A stretch of 64,000 bases of DNA. It comes from Nocardioides conyzicola. GTDB lineage: Bacteria > Actinomycetota > Actinomycetes > Propionibacteriales > Nocardioidaceae. Numbering within the stretch: the stretch's first letter is position 1; each line of letters begins with the position of its first letter. The notes beneath the pieces are model-generated. The model saw nothing but the letters and a program-made list of their open reading frames with translations, was not told the DNA's origin and ran no database searches. Where the stretch lies: positions 1,396,133 through 1,460,132 of the forward strand of contig NZ_BAABKM010000002.1 of assembly GCF_039543825.1 (NCBI RefSeq). Reading direction: 5' to 3'. Position numbers and translations under genes: made by a program. Below, in pieces: positions 24,584 to 33,200 of this stretch.

Positions 24584-24706
24584 ATGCGTTCGTTCATCAC
24601 CTCGACCGTCGTGGCTGCCCTCACCGTCCTGGCGCTGGGGGCGTTCGACGGCGCCGACCACTCGGCGGCGACCGCGCCGTCCGCGGACCCGTACTGGTGC
24701 TGCTGA
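24584..24706 (+). CDS. 40-residue exported peptide ending PYWCC, putative signal peptide pheromone
   Basis: ATG at 24584 has AGGAG 5 nt upstream, and the frame ends with TGA at 24704. The product starts with MRSF, a hydrophobic stretch TSTVVAALTVLALGAF typical of a secretion signal, then a small polar segment and the tail SADPYWCC. It sits 15 bp from the stop of a convergent HTH-TPR regulator gene. PapR of Bacillus cereus (48 residues, signal sequence plus C-terminal pheromone, beside plcR) is the closest arrangement I know. The two terminal cysteines and the aromatic pair are unusual in such a short peptide. Alternatives are a small exported toxin, a cofactor-binding peptide or a leader peptide. 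Translation is supported by the strong ribosome binding site; function is a hypothesis. Confidence 0.65.
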   Translation: MRSFITSTVVAALTVLALGAFDGADHSAATAPSADPYWCC

Positions 24707-24721
24707 CGCGGCCTGCGCCGG

Positions 24722-26089
24722 TCAGCGCGTGCGGTCGGTGGGACGGACGCGTTGCGGCCGTAGTCCGGTCGAGGCAGCACTGCGACGGTACGCATCGAGC
24801 GCGGCGTCCGGCATGTCGACCGACTCGAGCAGGTGGGCGAGGTCCAGCCACAGCTGCGCCGTGTGGCGGTCCATGGCTTCTCCTGCGGCGGCGAGCTCCA
24901 AGGCAGCCTGTTGGAAGCGCTCGCGTGCCGCATCGAGATCGTCGTCTGCTGCATCGATCTGCCCCAGCAGCACGAGGGAGTCGGCGGTGAGTCGAGGCGA
25001 CAGGTCCTGCGCCACAGCGCGGGCCTGGAGCGCCAGACGACGGGCCTCGCCCAGGTCCTGCCCGAGGAACTTCGCCTTTGCCAGGTGGAAGGTCGTCCGG
25101 GCACGGTCCACGGCCGAGCCACCGAGCGCGTCGAACTCCGCGGCCGCTCGCTCCAGGGCCGCCGTGGCCGACTCGATCTCGGGTGGGTCCAGCTGGAGCT
25201 GCATGACCGCGAGCTGCGCCCGCATGCGCGTCACGTTCGACTGGTGGTCGGCCTCCTCCAACAGTGCCAACGCCTTCTCCGCCAGCGGAAGCGCACCCAC
25301 CGTGTCGCCCGCTTCCGACTGCATCACGCTCGCGTTCCAGTACAACGACGCACGTGCCGTGGGTGAGTTCGACTCGTCCACGAGCGTGACACCTCGGCGG
25401 CACATGCTTGCGGCATGCTCGACGTCCCCTCGCTCGAAGTAGCCGGCGGCGACCGTCGCCAGGAGCTGGAGGGCCTCGTCCGTGTGGTCCAGGTCCTGCG
25501 TGGCAAGCTCGGCAAGGATCGACTCTCCGACGGCGATGGCCCTGTCGAGGTCACCGACCTCGCGGTAGCAACGACTGAGGGAGGTCGCTGCCCGCACCCG
25601 GGTCGCCGGGCTCGCGACATCGGCCACGAGCACCGTCTGGAGGACGTCGAGCGCGGCCCGGAGGTCGCCGGCGTCCTCCAGCCCCGCGGCGTGGACCAGT
25701 CGGATCTGCTCGAGGAACTCGCGGTGCGTACCGGACCGGTACTTCTCCAGGAGGTCGGCGGTCAGGGCGAGCGATCGCTGCGGCTCCCCCGACTTCAGCG
25801 CCAGCTCGGCATAGTCGAGCTGCAGACGATCTCCTGGAGGCTGGTCCTCCGGGACGAGACCGAGCAGGAGCTGCTCGAGGGTCAGACCCAGGCGACGGGC
25901 GATCACCCCCAGGAGCTTGAAGTCGGGGCGGCGATGCCCCGACTCGATGCGCGAGATGTAGCCCACGGACGCATCGCCACCTCCGAGCTCGGCCTGGGTC
26001 AGCCCAGCCGCGAGGCGCCTGCCCTTGATCCGCTCACCCAGGTCGGCAGGTGCCGTCCGCCTGAGTGCGGCCTTGAGATCGGACTCCAT
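24722..26089 (-). CDS. XRE-type HTH regulator with TPR domain (RRNPP-like)
   Basis: 455 residues from ATG at 26089. The N-terminal helix-turn-helix (about 18-75) reads LTQAELGGGDASVGYISRIESG, a standard XRE/Cro fold. Residues about 90-450 are a continuous helical array with TPR-like pairs (GDLRAALDVLQTVL, GDLDRAIAVGESIL, GDVEHAASMCRRG, GDTVGALPLAEKAL), about nine repeats. This matches PlcR/Rgg/PrgX-like RRNPP regulators, in which the TPR domain binds an imported or exported small peptide. The convergent 40-residue peptide gene 15 bp away is the obvious candidate ligand. TPR-containing XRE proteins are common in actinobacteria with unknown ligands, so peptide binding is inferred. The stop at 24722 is directly beside the peptide stop. 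Confidence 0.82.
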   Translation of the reverse strand: MESDLKAALRRTAPADLGERIKGRRLAAGLTQAELGGGDASVGYISRIESGHRRPDFKLLGVIARRLGLTLEQLLLGLVPEDQPPGDRLQLDYAELALKSGEPQRSLALTADLLEKYRSGTHREFLEQIRLVHAAGLEDAGDLRAALDVLQTVLVADVASPATRVRAATSLSRCYREVGDLDRAIAVGESILAELATQDLDHTDEALQLLATVAAGYFERGDVEHAASMCRRGVTLVDESNSPTARASLYWNASVMQSEAGDTVGALPLAEKALALLEEADHQSNVTRMRAQLAVMQLQLDPPEIESATAALERAAAEFDALGGSAVDRARTTFHLAKAKFLGQDLGEARRLALQARAVAQDLSPRLTADSLVLLGQIDAADDDLDAARERFQQAALELAAAGEAMDRHTAQLWLDLAHLLESVDMPDAALDAYRRSAASTGLRPQRVRPTDRTR

Positions 26090-26142
26090 CACGACATCAT
26101 CTCGCAGGGCTCCCGTGGGCCGGGGGCAGACCTGCTCCCCCG

Positions 26143-27519
26143 CTAGAGGATGTCGTGCACGAACTCCTGGAGCTGGGTCAGGTTGCGGCACTCCACCATC
26201 GGCACGACCTCGCCGTACCTGGTCGCGGCGGAGTCGCCGGTGTCCCAGTGCCGTCGGTGCTCGGGGTTGAGCCACCAGGCGTGCCGGGCCTGGCCGGCGA
26301 GCCGCTTCAGCACGTCGAGATGGAGGTCGCTGTAGTTGGAGCGCGCGTCACCGAGGATCAGCAGCGACGACTTGGGGCCGAGGGCGTCGGCGTGGTTCTC
26401 CTCGAACTTCACCAGCGCCCGGCCGTAGTTGGTGCGGCCCCACAGCGCGGCGTGGGCCGTGCTGGCGGCGAGGTCGGTCAGGACGTCGGCGGGGTCGGCG
26501 CCGGGCACGAAGTGCTCGGTCACCTCGTGCACGTGGTCGATGAAGGTGAACGCGCGGACCTTCTCGAACTGGTCGCGCAGCGCGTAGACCAGCAGCAGCG
26601 TGAACTGTGCGAAGTTGGCCACCGACCCGCTGACGTCGCAGAGCACCACGAGCTCGGTGCGGTGCGGCCGCTTGGGCTTGTGGTGGGTGGTCAGAGGGAC
26701 GCCGCCGGTGGACATCGAGGCCCGGACCGTACGCCGGAAGTCCAGCGGGCCGCGGCGCTTGGCGTGGTGCTCCTGGGTGAGCCGGGTCGCGAGCCGGCGG
26801 GCCAGCGGGTAGATCTCGCGCCGCATCTGCTCGAGGTCCGAGCGGCGGGCGGCGGTGAAGTCGAGCCGGTCGATCGAGGGCTTGATCGCGACGTTGGCGA
26901 CGTGCTCGGGCCCCTTCTCCTCCGCGATCCGGCGCCGGGCGTCGGCCTCGACCATCGCGGTGAAGCCGCCCATCCGCCGGCCGGCCTCGCGCCGGGCCTC
27001 GTCGTCCAGGCGGCCCTCCCCCATCAGCGCCTGCACGATCCGGTCGACCAGCTCGGACGGCGCCACCCGCTGCATGGCGGTGTACGCCGACCACGACGAC
27101 AGCCCCGGTCCGCGGCCGGGCATCGCGCCGAACCGGGCGATCATCTCGGCCGCCAGCTCCAGCATCACCTGCTGGTCGCCATCGGCGAGGGCGTCGGCGA
27201 GCTCGTCGCGGAAGGCCGCCAGCGCCTCGGCGTTGTCGCGCACCCCGCTGTCGGCGGCGTCGTCGTCGCGTCCACCCGCGACCCCGTCGCCCACCATCCG
27301 GGGGAAGTAGACGTCGAAGAGCGCGTCGAACGTGGGCCGCTGGGTCTGCTTCTTGACCAGCGTGGCGGCGTACCCCGCCCGCACCACGGACCGGTCGTCC
27401 CACGGCAGCGCCTGCAGCGCCGCGACCGCGTCCAGGTCCTCGGCGAGCGACACCGACAGCCCGGCGGCGCGCAGCGCCTCCAGGAAGGAGATGTGCCTCT
27501 CGACCAGTCCTGACGTCAT
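26143..27519 (-). CDS. VWA domain protein, CoxE-like, MoxR partner
   Basis: 458 residues. The N-terminal half is helical and charged. The C-terminal half is a von Willebrand A fold with the metal-site motif DVSGS (about 295-299, RTELVVLCDVSGSVANF), a threonine in WGRTNYG and a later acidic loop LILGDARSNY. Proteins of the CoxE/VWA type work with MoxR AAA+ ATPases as chaperone pairs that insert metals or remodel client enzymes. The MoxR-like gene lies 70 bp upstream on the same strand, which fits. No obvious client enzyme (CO dehydrogenase or similar) is adjacent. It ends 54 bp before the HTH-TPR regulator start and is unrelated to it. The family call is secure; the client is unknown. Confidence 0.88.
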   Translation of the reverse strand: MTSGLVERHISFLEALRAAGLSVSLAEDLDAVAALQALPWDDRSVVRAGYAATLVKKQTQRPTFDALFDVYFPRMVGDGVAGGRDDDAADSGVRDNAEALAAFRDELADALADGDQQVMLELAAEMIARFGAMPGRGPGLSSWSAYTAMQRVAPSELVDRIVQALMGEGRLDDEARREAGRRMGGFTAMVEADARRRIAEEKGPEHVANVAIKPSIDRLDFTAARRSDLEQMRREIYPLARRLATRLTQEHHAKRRGPLDFRRTVRASMSTGGVPLTTHHKPKRPHRTELVVLCDVSGSVANFAQFTLLLVYALRDQFEKVRAFTFIDHVHEVTEHFVPGADPADVLTDLAASTAHAALWGRTNYGRALVKFEENHADALGPKSSLLILGDARSNYSDLHLDVLKRLAGQARHAWWLNPEHRRHWDTGDSAATRYGEVVPMVECRNLTQLQEFVHDIL

Positions 27520-27589
27520 TCGGGGTCCCCGCGGAATCGTGGGGTGGAGGAGCGAAGCGGGGGAGCCACGCGATTTCGTGGGGTGAACG

Positions 27590-28468
<879 letters not shown>

Positions 28469-28576
28469 GTGCCCATCCTCCCGTACCCCGAGGCGAGAAG
28501 CGTCGTTGACCGGATGGGAGGACCGCGCCCGCCCTGGGGGGACGGACGCGGGAGACACCGTACGAGGAGAGATTCG

Positions 28577-28924
28577 ATGTCCCACCGGCTCCCGCCGCCG
28601 TCGCGACGACTGCAGACGGCACTCCTCGGTGTGCGAGCGGGCGCGCTGTCCCTCGTCGTGCTCGCCGGGCTCTGGGCTCCGGCGCACGACGAGGGCGGCG
28701 GCTCGTTCGCGGTCACCGCCGACCCGTCCGCCCGGGTGCAGCGCATGATCGACCGCCACGACTGCTCGACGACCGGCTTCGACCACGCCGACCCGGCCTC
28801 GGCGCTGATCCGGTCGGCCGACGGCCGTGTGCGGCTGGTCAGCTTCGACCGCGGCTGGCAGGTGTTCACCCGCCACGGCGCCGCCCAGCTGGTCGCGGTC
28901 TGCCTGGACGACCCGCCTCGCTAG
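28577..28924 (+). CDS. Small exported hypothetical protein
   Basis: 115 residues from ATG at 28577, with GAGGAGA 5 nt upstream. An arginine-rich N-terminus and one hydrophobic helix (about 20-35, GALSLVVLAGLWAP) suggest a Sec signal or membrane anchor. The rest is a small mixed domain with two cysteines (HDCSTTGF and AVCLDDPPR) that could form one disulfide. It is divergent from the MoxR gene across 108 bp, and its last 4 bp overlap the end of the convergent crotonase gene. I do not recognise a family. Signal-containing actinobacterial proteins of this size with one disulfide are common and mostly uncharacterised. Confidence 0.65.
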   Translation: MSHRLPPPSRRLQTALLGVRAGALSLVVLAGLWAPAHDEGGGSFAVTADPSARVQRMIDRHDCSTTGFDHADPASALIRSADGRVRLVSFDRGWQVFTRHGAAQLVAVCLDDPPR

Positions 28925-29679
28925 GACACCCCGTGCCGGCCCTCGCCAGACGCGAAGCGCGCGGCGCCGTCGAGCGCGCCGGCCTCGAGGGAGGCGAGCC
29001 CGTGGCGGTACTCCGCCGCCAGGGCCTCCTCCTCGGTGAGCCCCTCCTGCTCGAGGACCGAGAGCCGGTCGTTGCGCAGGCAGGCCTGCGGCAGGGCCGC
29101 CAGCGTCCGCGCCAGCGCCTCGGCCTCGGCCCGGGCGTGGCCGGTGGGGACGACCCGGTTGACCAGGCCCATCCGCTCGGCCTCCCAGGCGTCGACCGGG
29201 CGGCCGGTGAGGATCAGGTCCATCGCCCGGCTGGTGCCGATCAGCCGCGGCAGGCGCACGGTGCCACCGTCGATGAGGGGGACGCCCCAGCGCCGGCAGA
29301 AGACGCCGAGGACGGCATCGCCGCCGGCCACGCGCAGGTCGCACCAGAGGGCGAGCTCGAGCCCGCCGGCCACGGCGTACCCGTCGATCGCGGCGATCAC
29401 CGGCTTGGACAGCCGCATCCGGGTCGGTCCCATCGGCCCGTCGCCGTCCGGGGTGACCTGGTTGCCGCGCTCGGTGCCGATCGCCTTGAGGTCGGCGCCG
29501 GCGCAGAACGTGCCGCCCTCGCCGTACAGGACCGCGACGCTCTGGCCGTCGTCCGCGTCGAAGGCCCGGAACGCCTCCACGAGCGCCGCAGCAGTCGGGC
29601 CGTCGACCGCGTTGCGGGCATCGGGGCGGTCCACGACGACGGTGGTGACCGCTCCGTCGACCTCGACCCGGACGCTCAC
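28921..29679 (-). CDS. Crotonase/enoyl-CoA hydratase family protein
   Basis: 252 residues from GTG at 29679, which overlaps the stop of the carbonic-anhydrase gene (GTGA). The crotonase fold is visible: DRPDARNAVD, oxyanion segment GTFCAGADLKAIG (about 58-70), AAIDGYAVAGGLELALWCDL and GVPLIDGGTVRLPRLIG. The last of these has Asp where many hydratases have a glutamate or glycine pattern, so the exact reaction (hydration, isomerisation or hydrolysis of an acyl-CoA) is uncertain. It is a cytoplasmic enzyme of acyl-CoA metabolism, translationally coupled to the gamma carbonic anhydrase-like gene. The pair occurs together in other actinobacteria to my recollection, but I cannot name a pathway. Confidence 0.88.
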   Translation of the reverse strand: MSVRVEVDGAVTTVVVDRPDARNAVDGPTAAALVEAFRAFDADDGQSVAVLYGEGGTFCAGADLKAIGTERGNQVTPDGDGPMGPTRMRLSKPVIAAIDGYAVAGGLELALWCDLRVAGGDAVLGVFCRRWGVPLIDGGTVRLPRLIGTSRAMDLILTGRPVDAWEAERMGLVNRVVPTGHARAEAEALARTLAALPQACLRNDRLSVLEQEGLTEEEALAAEYRHGLASLEAGALDGAARFASGEGRHGVS

Positions 29680-30206
29680 TCGACGACCTCGGGAGCGCCT
29701 GCGCGGTGGCGCTGCGCGAGCTCTTGGTAGTACGGCGGGTTCTGCTCGATCCAGAACTCCGACGACGTGCCCTCGATCGGCTTCGTGGGCTTGGCCGGGA
29801 TGCCGGCGGCGACCATACCGCCCGGGATCTCGGTGCCGGGCGTGACCACCGAGCCGGCCGCGACGAGCGTGCGGGCGCCGATCTTCGCACCGTCGAGCAG
29901 CGTCGAGCCGTTGCCGATCAGGGCCTGCTCGCCGACCTCGGCGCAGTGGACGACGCAGCCGTGGCCGATGGTGGAGTTGGCGCCGACGACCAGGCTGGTG
30001 CCGGGAGCCGCGTGCAGCACCGAGTTGTCCTGGATGTTGGCGCCCTCGCCGATCACGATCGTGCAGATGTCGGCGCGGAGCACGGCGCCGTACCAGACGC
30101 TCGCGCCCTTCCCGACGGTCACGTCGCCGATCAGCGTGGCGGTCGGGGCGATGAAGGCGTCGGGGTGGACGGAGGGGCGTTTGCCCTCGAACTCGTAGAT
30201 CGGCAT
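29676..30206 (-). CDS. Gamma carbonic anhydrase family protein
   Basis: 176 residues from ATG at 30206 (MPIYEFEGKRPSVHPDAF). The left-handed beta-helix hexapeptide pattern runs from residue 15 to 140 (PTATLIGDVTVGKGASVWYG). The three metal-binding histidines of gamma-class enzymes are visible in DNSVLHAAPG, STIGHGCVVHC. A C-terminal helix follows (WIEQNPPYYQELAQRHR). Such proteins are zinc- or iron-dependent carbonic anhydrases or related acyltransferase-like proteins, forming trimers in the cytoplasm. It is the first gene of a two-gene unit with the crotonase. Carbonic anhydrase activity is not proven because many PaaY/YrdA-type homologues have other roles. Confidence 0.88.
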   Translation of the reverse strand: MPIYEFEGKRPSVHPDAFIAPTATLIGDVTVGKGASVWYGAVLRADICTIVIGEGANIQDNSVLHAAPGTSLVVGANSTIGHGCVVHCAEVGEQALIGNGSTLLDGAKIGARTLVAAGSVVTPGTEIPGGMVAAGIPAKPTKPIEGTSSEFWIEQNPPYYQELAQRHRAGAPEVVE

Positions 30207-30236
30207 GGGGACATTCCACACCCTGCGCGAGACAGG

Positions 30237-30274
30237 GCTCGCCCCGGCCATCATGGGGAATGACCGGGGCGAGC
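30237..30274 (-). terminator. Hairpin after the large secreted hydrolase gene
   Basis: Arms GCTCGCCCCGG and CCGGGGCGAGC (11 bp, perfect) enclose a 16-nt loop, starting 13 bp after the hydrolase stop. There is no T run. It probably ends the upstream transcript and separates it from the carbonic anhydrase gene. Confidence 0.55.
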
Positions 30275-30287
30275 GACTGTGCGGTGA

Positions 30288-33200
30288 CTACTTCTTGACG
30301 ACCTTGACCGTCACGGTGTCCGTGCTGGTCAGGTACTTGCTGTCACCTCCGTAGGTCACCTTGATCTTGGTGGCGCCCTTGCCGGTCAGCTTCACCGGCA
30401 CCGACACGGTGCCGGCGCCCGACAGGGTGCCGGTCAGCTGGTGGCTGCCGTACGCCACCTTGACCTTGCCTCCGGGCTTCGCCACACCGGCGACCCCCTT
30501 GACGGTCACCTTGACGGTGACCTTCTTGCCCGACACGACCGACTTCGGCGCGGTGGCCGTCGTCTTCGTCGAGGCCTTGGTGACCGAGTAGGTCGCCGAG
30601 ACCGGGCTGCCGGCGGCGAGGGTGGCGGTGCCGGAGTAGGTCGCCGTCACCGGGTGGCTGCCGACGGCCAGGTCGGCCGGCAGCGCGAAGGTCGCCACAC
30701 CGGCGTCGCTGAGCGCGACCTCGGTGGAGGTCCCGTCATAGGCCACCGTGACCGTGCCCGCATCCGCACCGCTGACGGTCACGGTGCCGGTGGCTCCGGT
30801 GCCGTACTTCGTGCTGGAGGCGGACAGCTGCACCGACGTCGAGGTCGGGATCTTGGTGACCTCGTACGTCGCCGTGGCAGGCTCCCCGGCGGCGAGCTCG
30901 TCGGTGCCGGCGTACGCCGCCGTCACCGTGTAGCTGCCCACGGCCAGGTCGGCCGGCAGCGCGAACGTCGCCACTCCGGACTCGTCGAGCGTGAGCTCCT
31001 TCTCGGTGTCGCCGTACGCCACCGTCACCGAGCCGGAGTCGGCACCCTCGACGGTCACGGTGCCGGTGGCACCGGTCCCGTACGTCGTGCTCGGGGCCGA
31101 CAGCTGGAGCATCGTCGTCGTCGCACCCTTGGTGAGGGTGAACGCGATCAGCTGCGACGTCGAGGAGTCGGCCGTGGCGGTCTTGCCGAAGACCGCGGTC
31201 AGGCTGTGCGGTCCGGCGAGGAAGCCGGCCGGCACCTCGAGCGAGGCCACGCCCTCGACGACGTCGGCGCTCCCGAGGGAGGTCTCGCCGTCGAAGAACT
31301 CGACCGTGCCGTTGGTGTCCGCGCCCGACACGGTGGCCGTGAGGGTCACCGGGTCCTTGATCCCCGGGGTTTCCGGGCTCAGAGCCAGGCTGGTCTCGGT
31401 CGGAGCCAGCACGGACAGGTCGACCTTCTCGGTCCGGCCGGAGCCGGCACCGACGGCCTTCACCGGGAACGCACCCAGGACGGCGTCCTTGGCGAGCTCC
31501 TCCACGAAGGTGGCGGTGCCCGACGCGTCCGCGATGACCGACCCGAGGGTGCTGCCGCCCGAGGTGAAGGCGACCGACTCACCGCTGCGGAAGCCGGTGC
31601 CGGTCAGCGTGACCTTGTCGCCCGGCGCCGGCTCGGCGTCGGTGGTGGCGAGCTCCCCGACGACCGACTTGGCGGCGTACTCGGCGCACACGTCACCCTG
31701 GGCGCCGACGGCCGGGGCAAGCGTGACTGGCGTGGCTCCGCTGCCGCGGTCGTCGTCCCGGACCGTCAGGTTGTTGAAGGCGTTGCTGCCGGTGATGACG
31801 CCCTGCGGGTTGCTGACGGCCGCCTTGAAGTTGGTCAGCAGGGTCCCGGGGGCGGTGATGTCCCCGTACGTCGGCACCGTCACGGCCTGGCAGGTCTGGC
31901 CGGGTGCGAAGGTCACCTTCGCCCCCACCAGTCCAGCCTTGCCAGTGCTGGCGGTCGACCCGATGACGGTCAGGTAACCCGAGACCGTCTTGTCGACCGG
32001 CTTGGTGAGGTAGACCGCGATGCTCTTGGTGTCGGCAGTGTCTCCCTCCTCCACCGAGGTGGGATCGACGTTGATGGTCGGCGAGGAGCCGACGACGACC
32101 GGGGTCCCGATGCTGGAGTTCGTGAAGGCGAGGTCGGTCAGGTAGACACCGCCGGTGGCGGTGGCGTCGGCCCCGTTGGCACCCGCGAAGCGCACCTCAC
32201 GGATGTCGGCGGTGTTGATGCCCGTCATGCTCGACACCGGGATCGAGACCTGCTGGAGCACGATCTTGTTGAGGGTGGTCGAGCCGCTGATCGGCATCCG
32301 GTTGACGGCGAGCGGGTTGACCGCCGACGCCAGCGTCGACCAGGTCGCTCCCGCGGAGTCGACGACGGTGATCGTCAGGTCGGTGCCGGTCACCACCGCC
32401 TCGTCGGGGGCGGTGTTGAAGGTCAGCGCCTGGTACGCCGAGGCGTTGCGCGCCGCGGCCGGGACGCGGACCGTGATCCGGCTGGCGCTGGTGCCGGAGG
32501 TCGCGGTCCAGGTGTAGCGCGTCATCGGGGAGGCCGGGACGTTCGGCGCGAAGTTCGCGGGCGTCCAGTGCGGCATCGCGCTGGTCGACCGCACCGTGCT
32601 CGCCGTGGCACACGCGGGCAGCGACTGCGGGAGCGTGCGACCAGCGGCGCTGGCGCAGACCCCCACGGTGGACGAGCCGATCGCGGTGACGGCCGGGCCG
32701 TCGGTCACGAACCGGTTGATGTCCGCGCGGGCACCGGCCGGAGCCGTGGCGATCGTGCGCAGGTCGGCGGCCGGGACCGACGGCAGGGTCGGCTTGGTGG
32801 TGCCGTCGAACATCGGCAGGAGCGCGTTCTCGCCGCCCAGGGTGAGCCGGAACCAGGCCGCCATCACGGCCGCGCCGGTCGCGTACTGGTCGGCGGCGCT
32901 GAGCCGCTGGTTGCCGGCGACCGCCGTGCTGCACACGGTGTCGCTCTTGGTGGACGTGCCGGTCGGGCTCCAGTCGTCGCTCGTGGCGTACGGGTAGGCG
33001 CCCGGGGTCCAGGTCGTGTTGAAGAAGTTGTGGTCGGCACCCATGACCCACACCGTCGACCGGAGCACGCTGTCGCCGAACGCGTAGCGGGAGTCGTCGG
33101 AGAAGTGCTGGCCCTGCTGGTTGGAGACGTCGCCGTCGCAGTAGGGCAGCATCACCAGCATCGGGATGTCCTTGACCGTCATCCGGCCGAAGTCGACCGG

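Noticed and set aside
27520..27589. Short repeats in the gap between the MoxR and VWA genes as a regulatory element
   Set aside because: Similar words GTGGGGTG recur, but stems are only 5 bp and the genes are co-directional and closely spaced; nothing specific can be claimed.
30577..31128. Repeat pair considered as CRISPR or other repeat array
   Set aside because: Only two units of 276 bp, in frame and coding for Ig-like domains; no spacers or cas genes.
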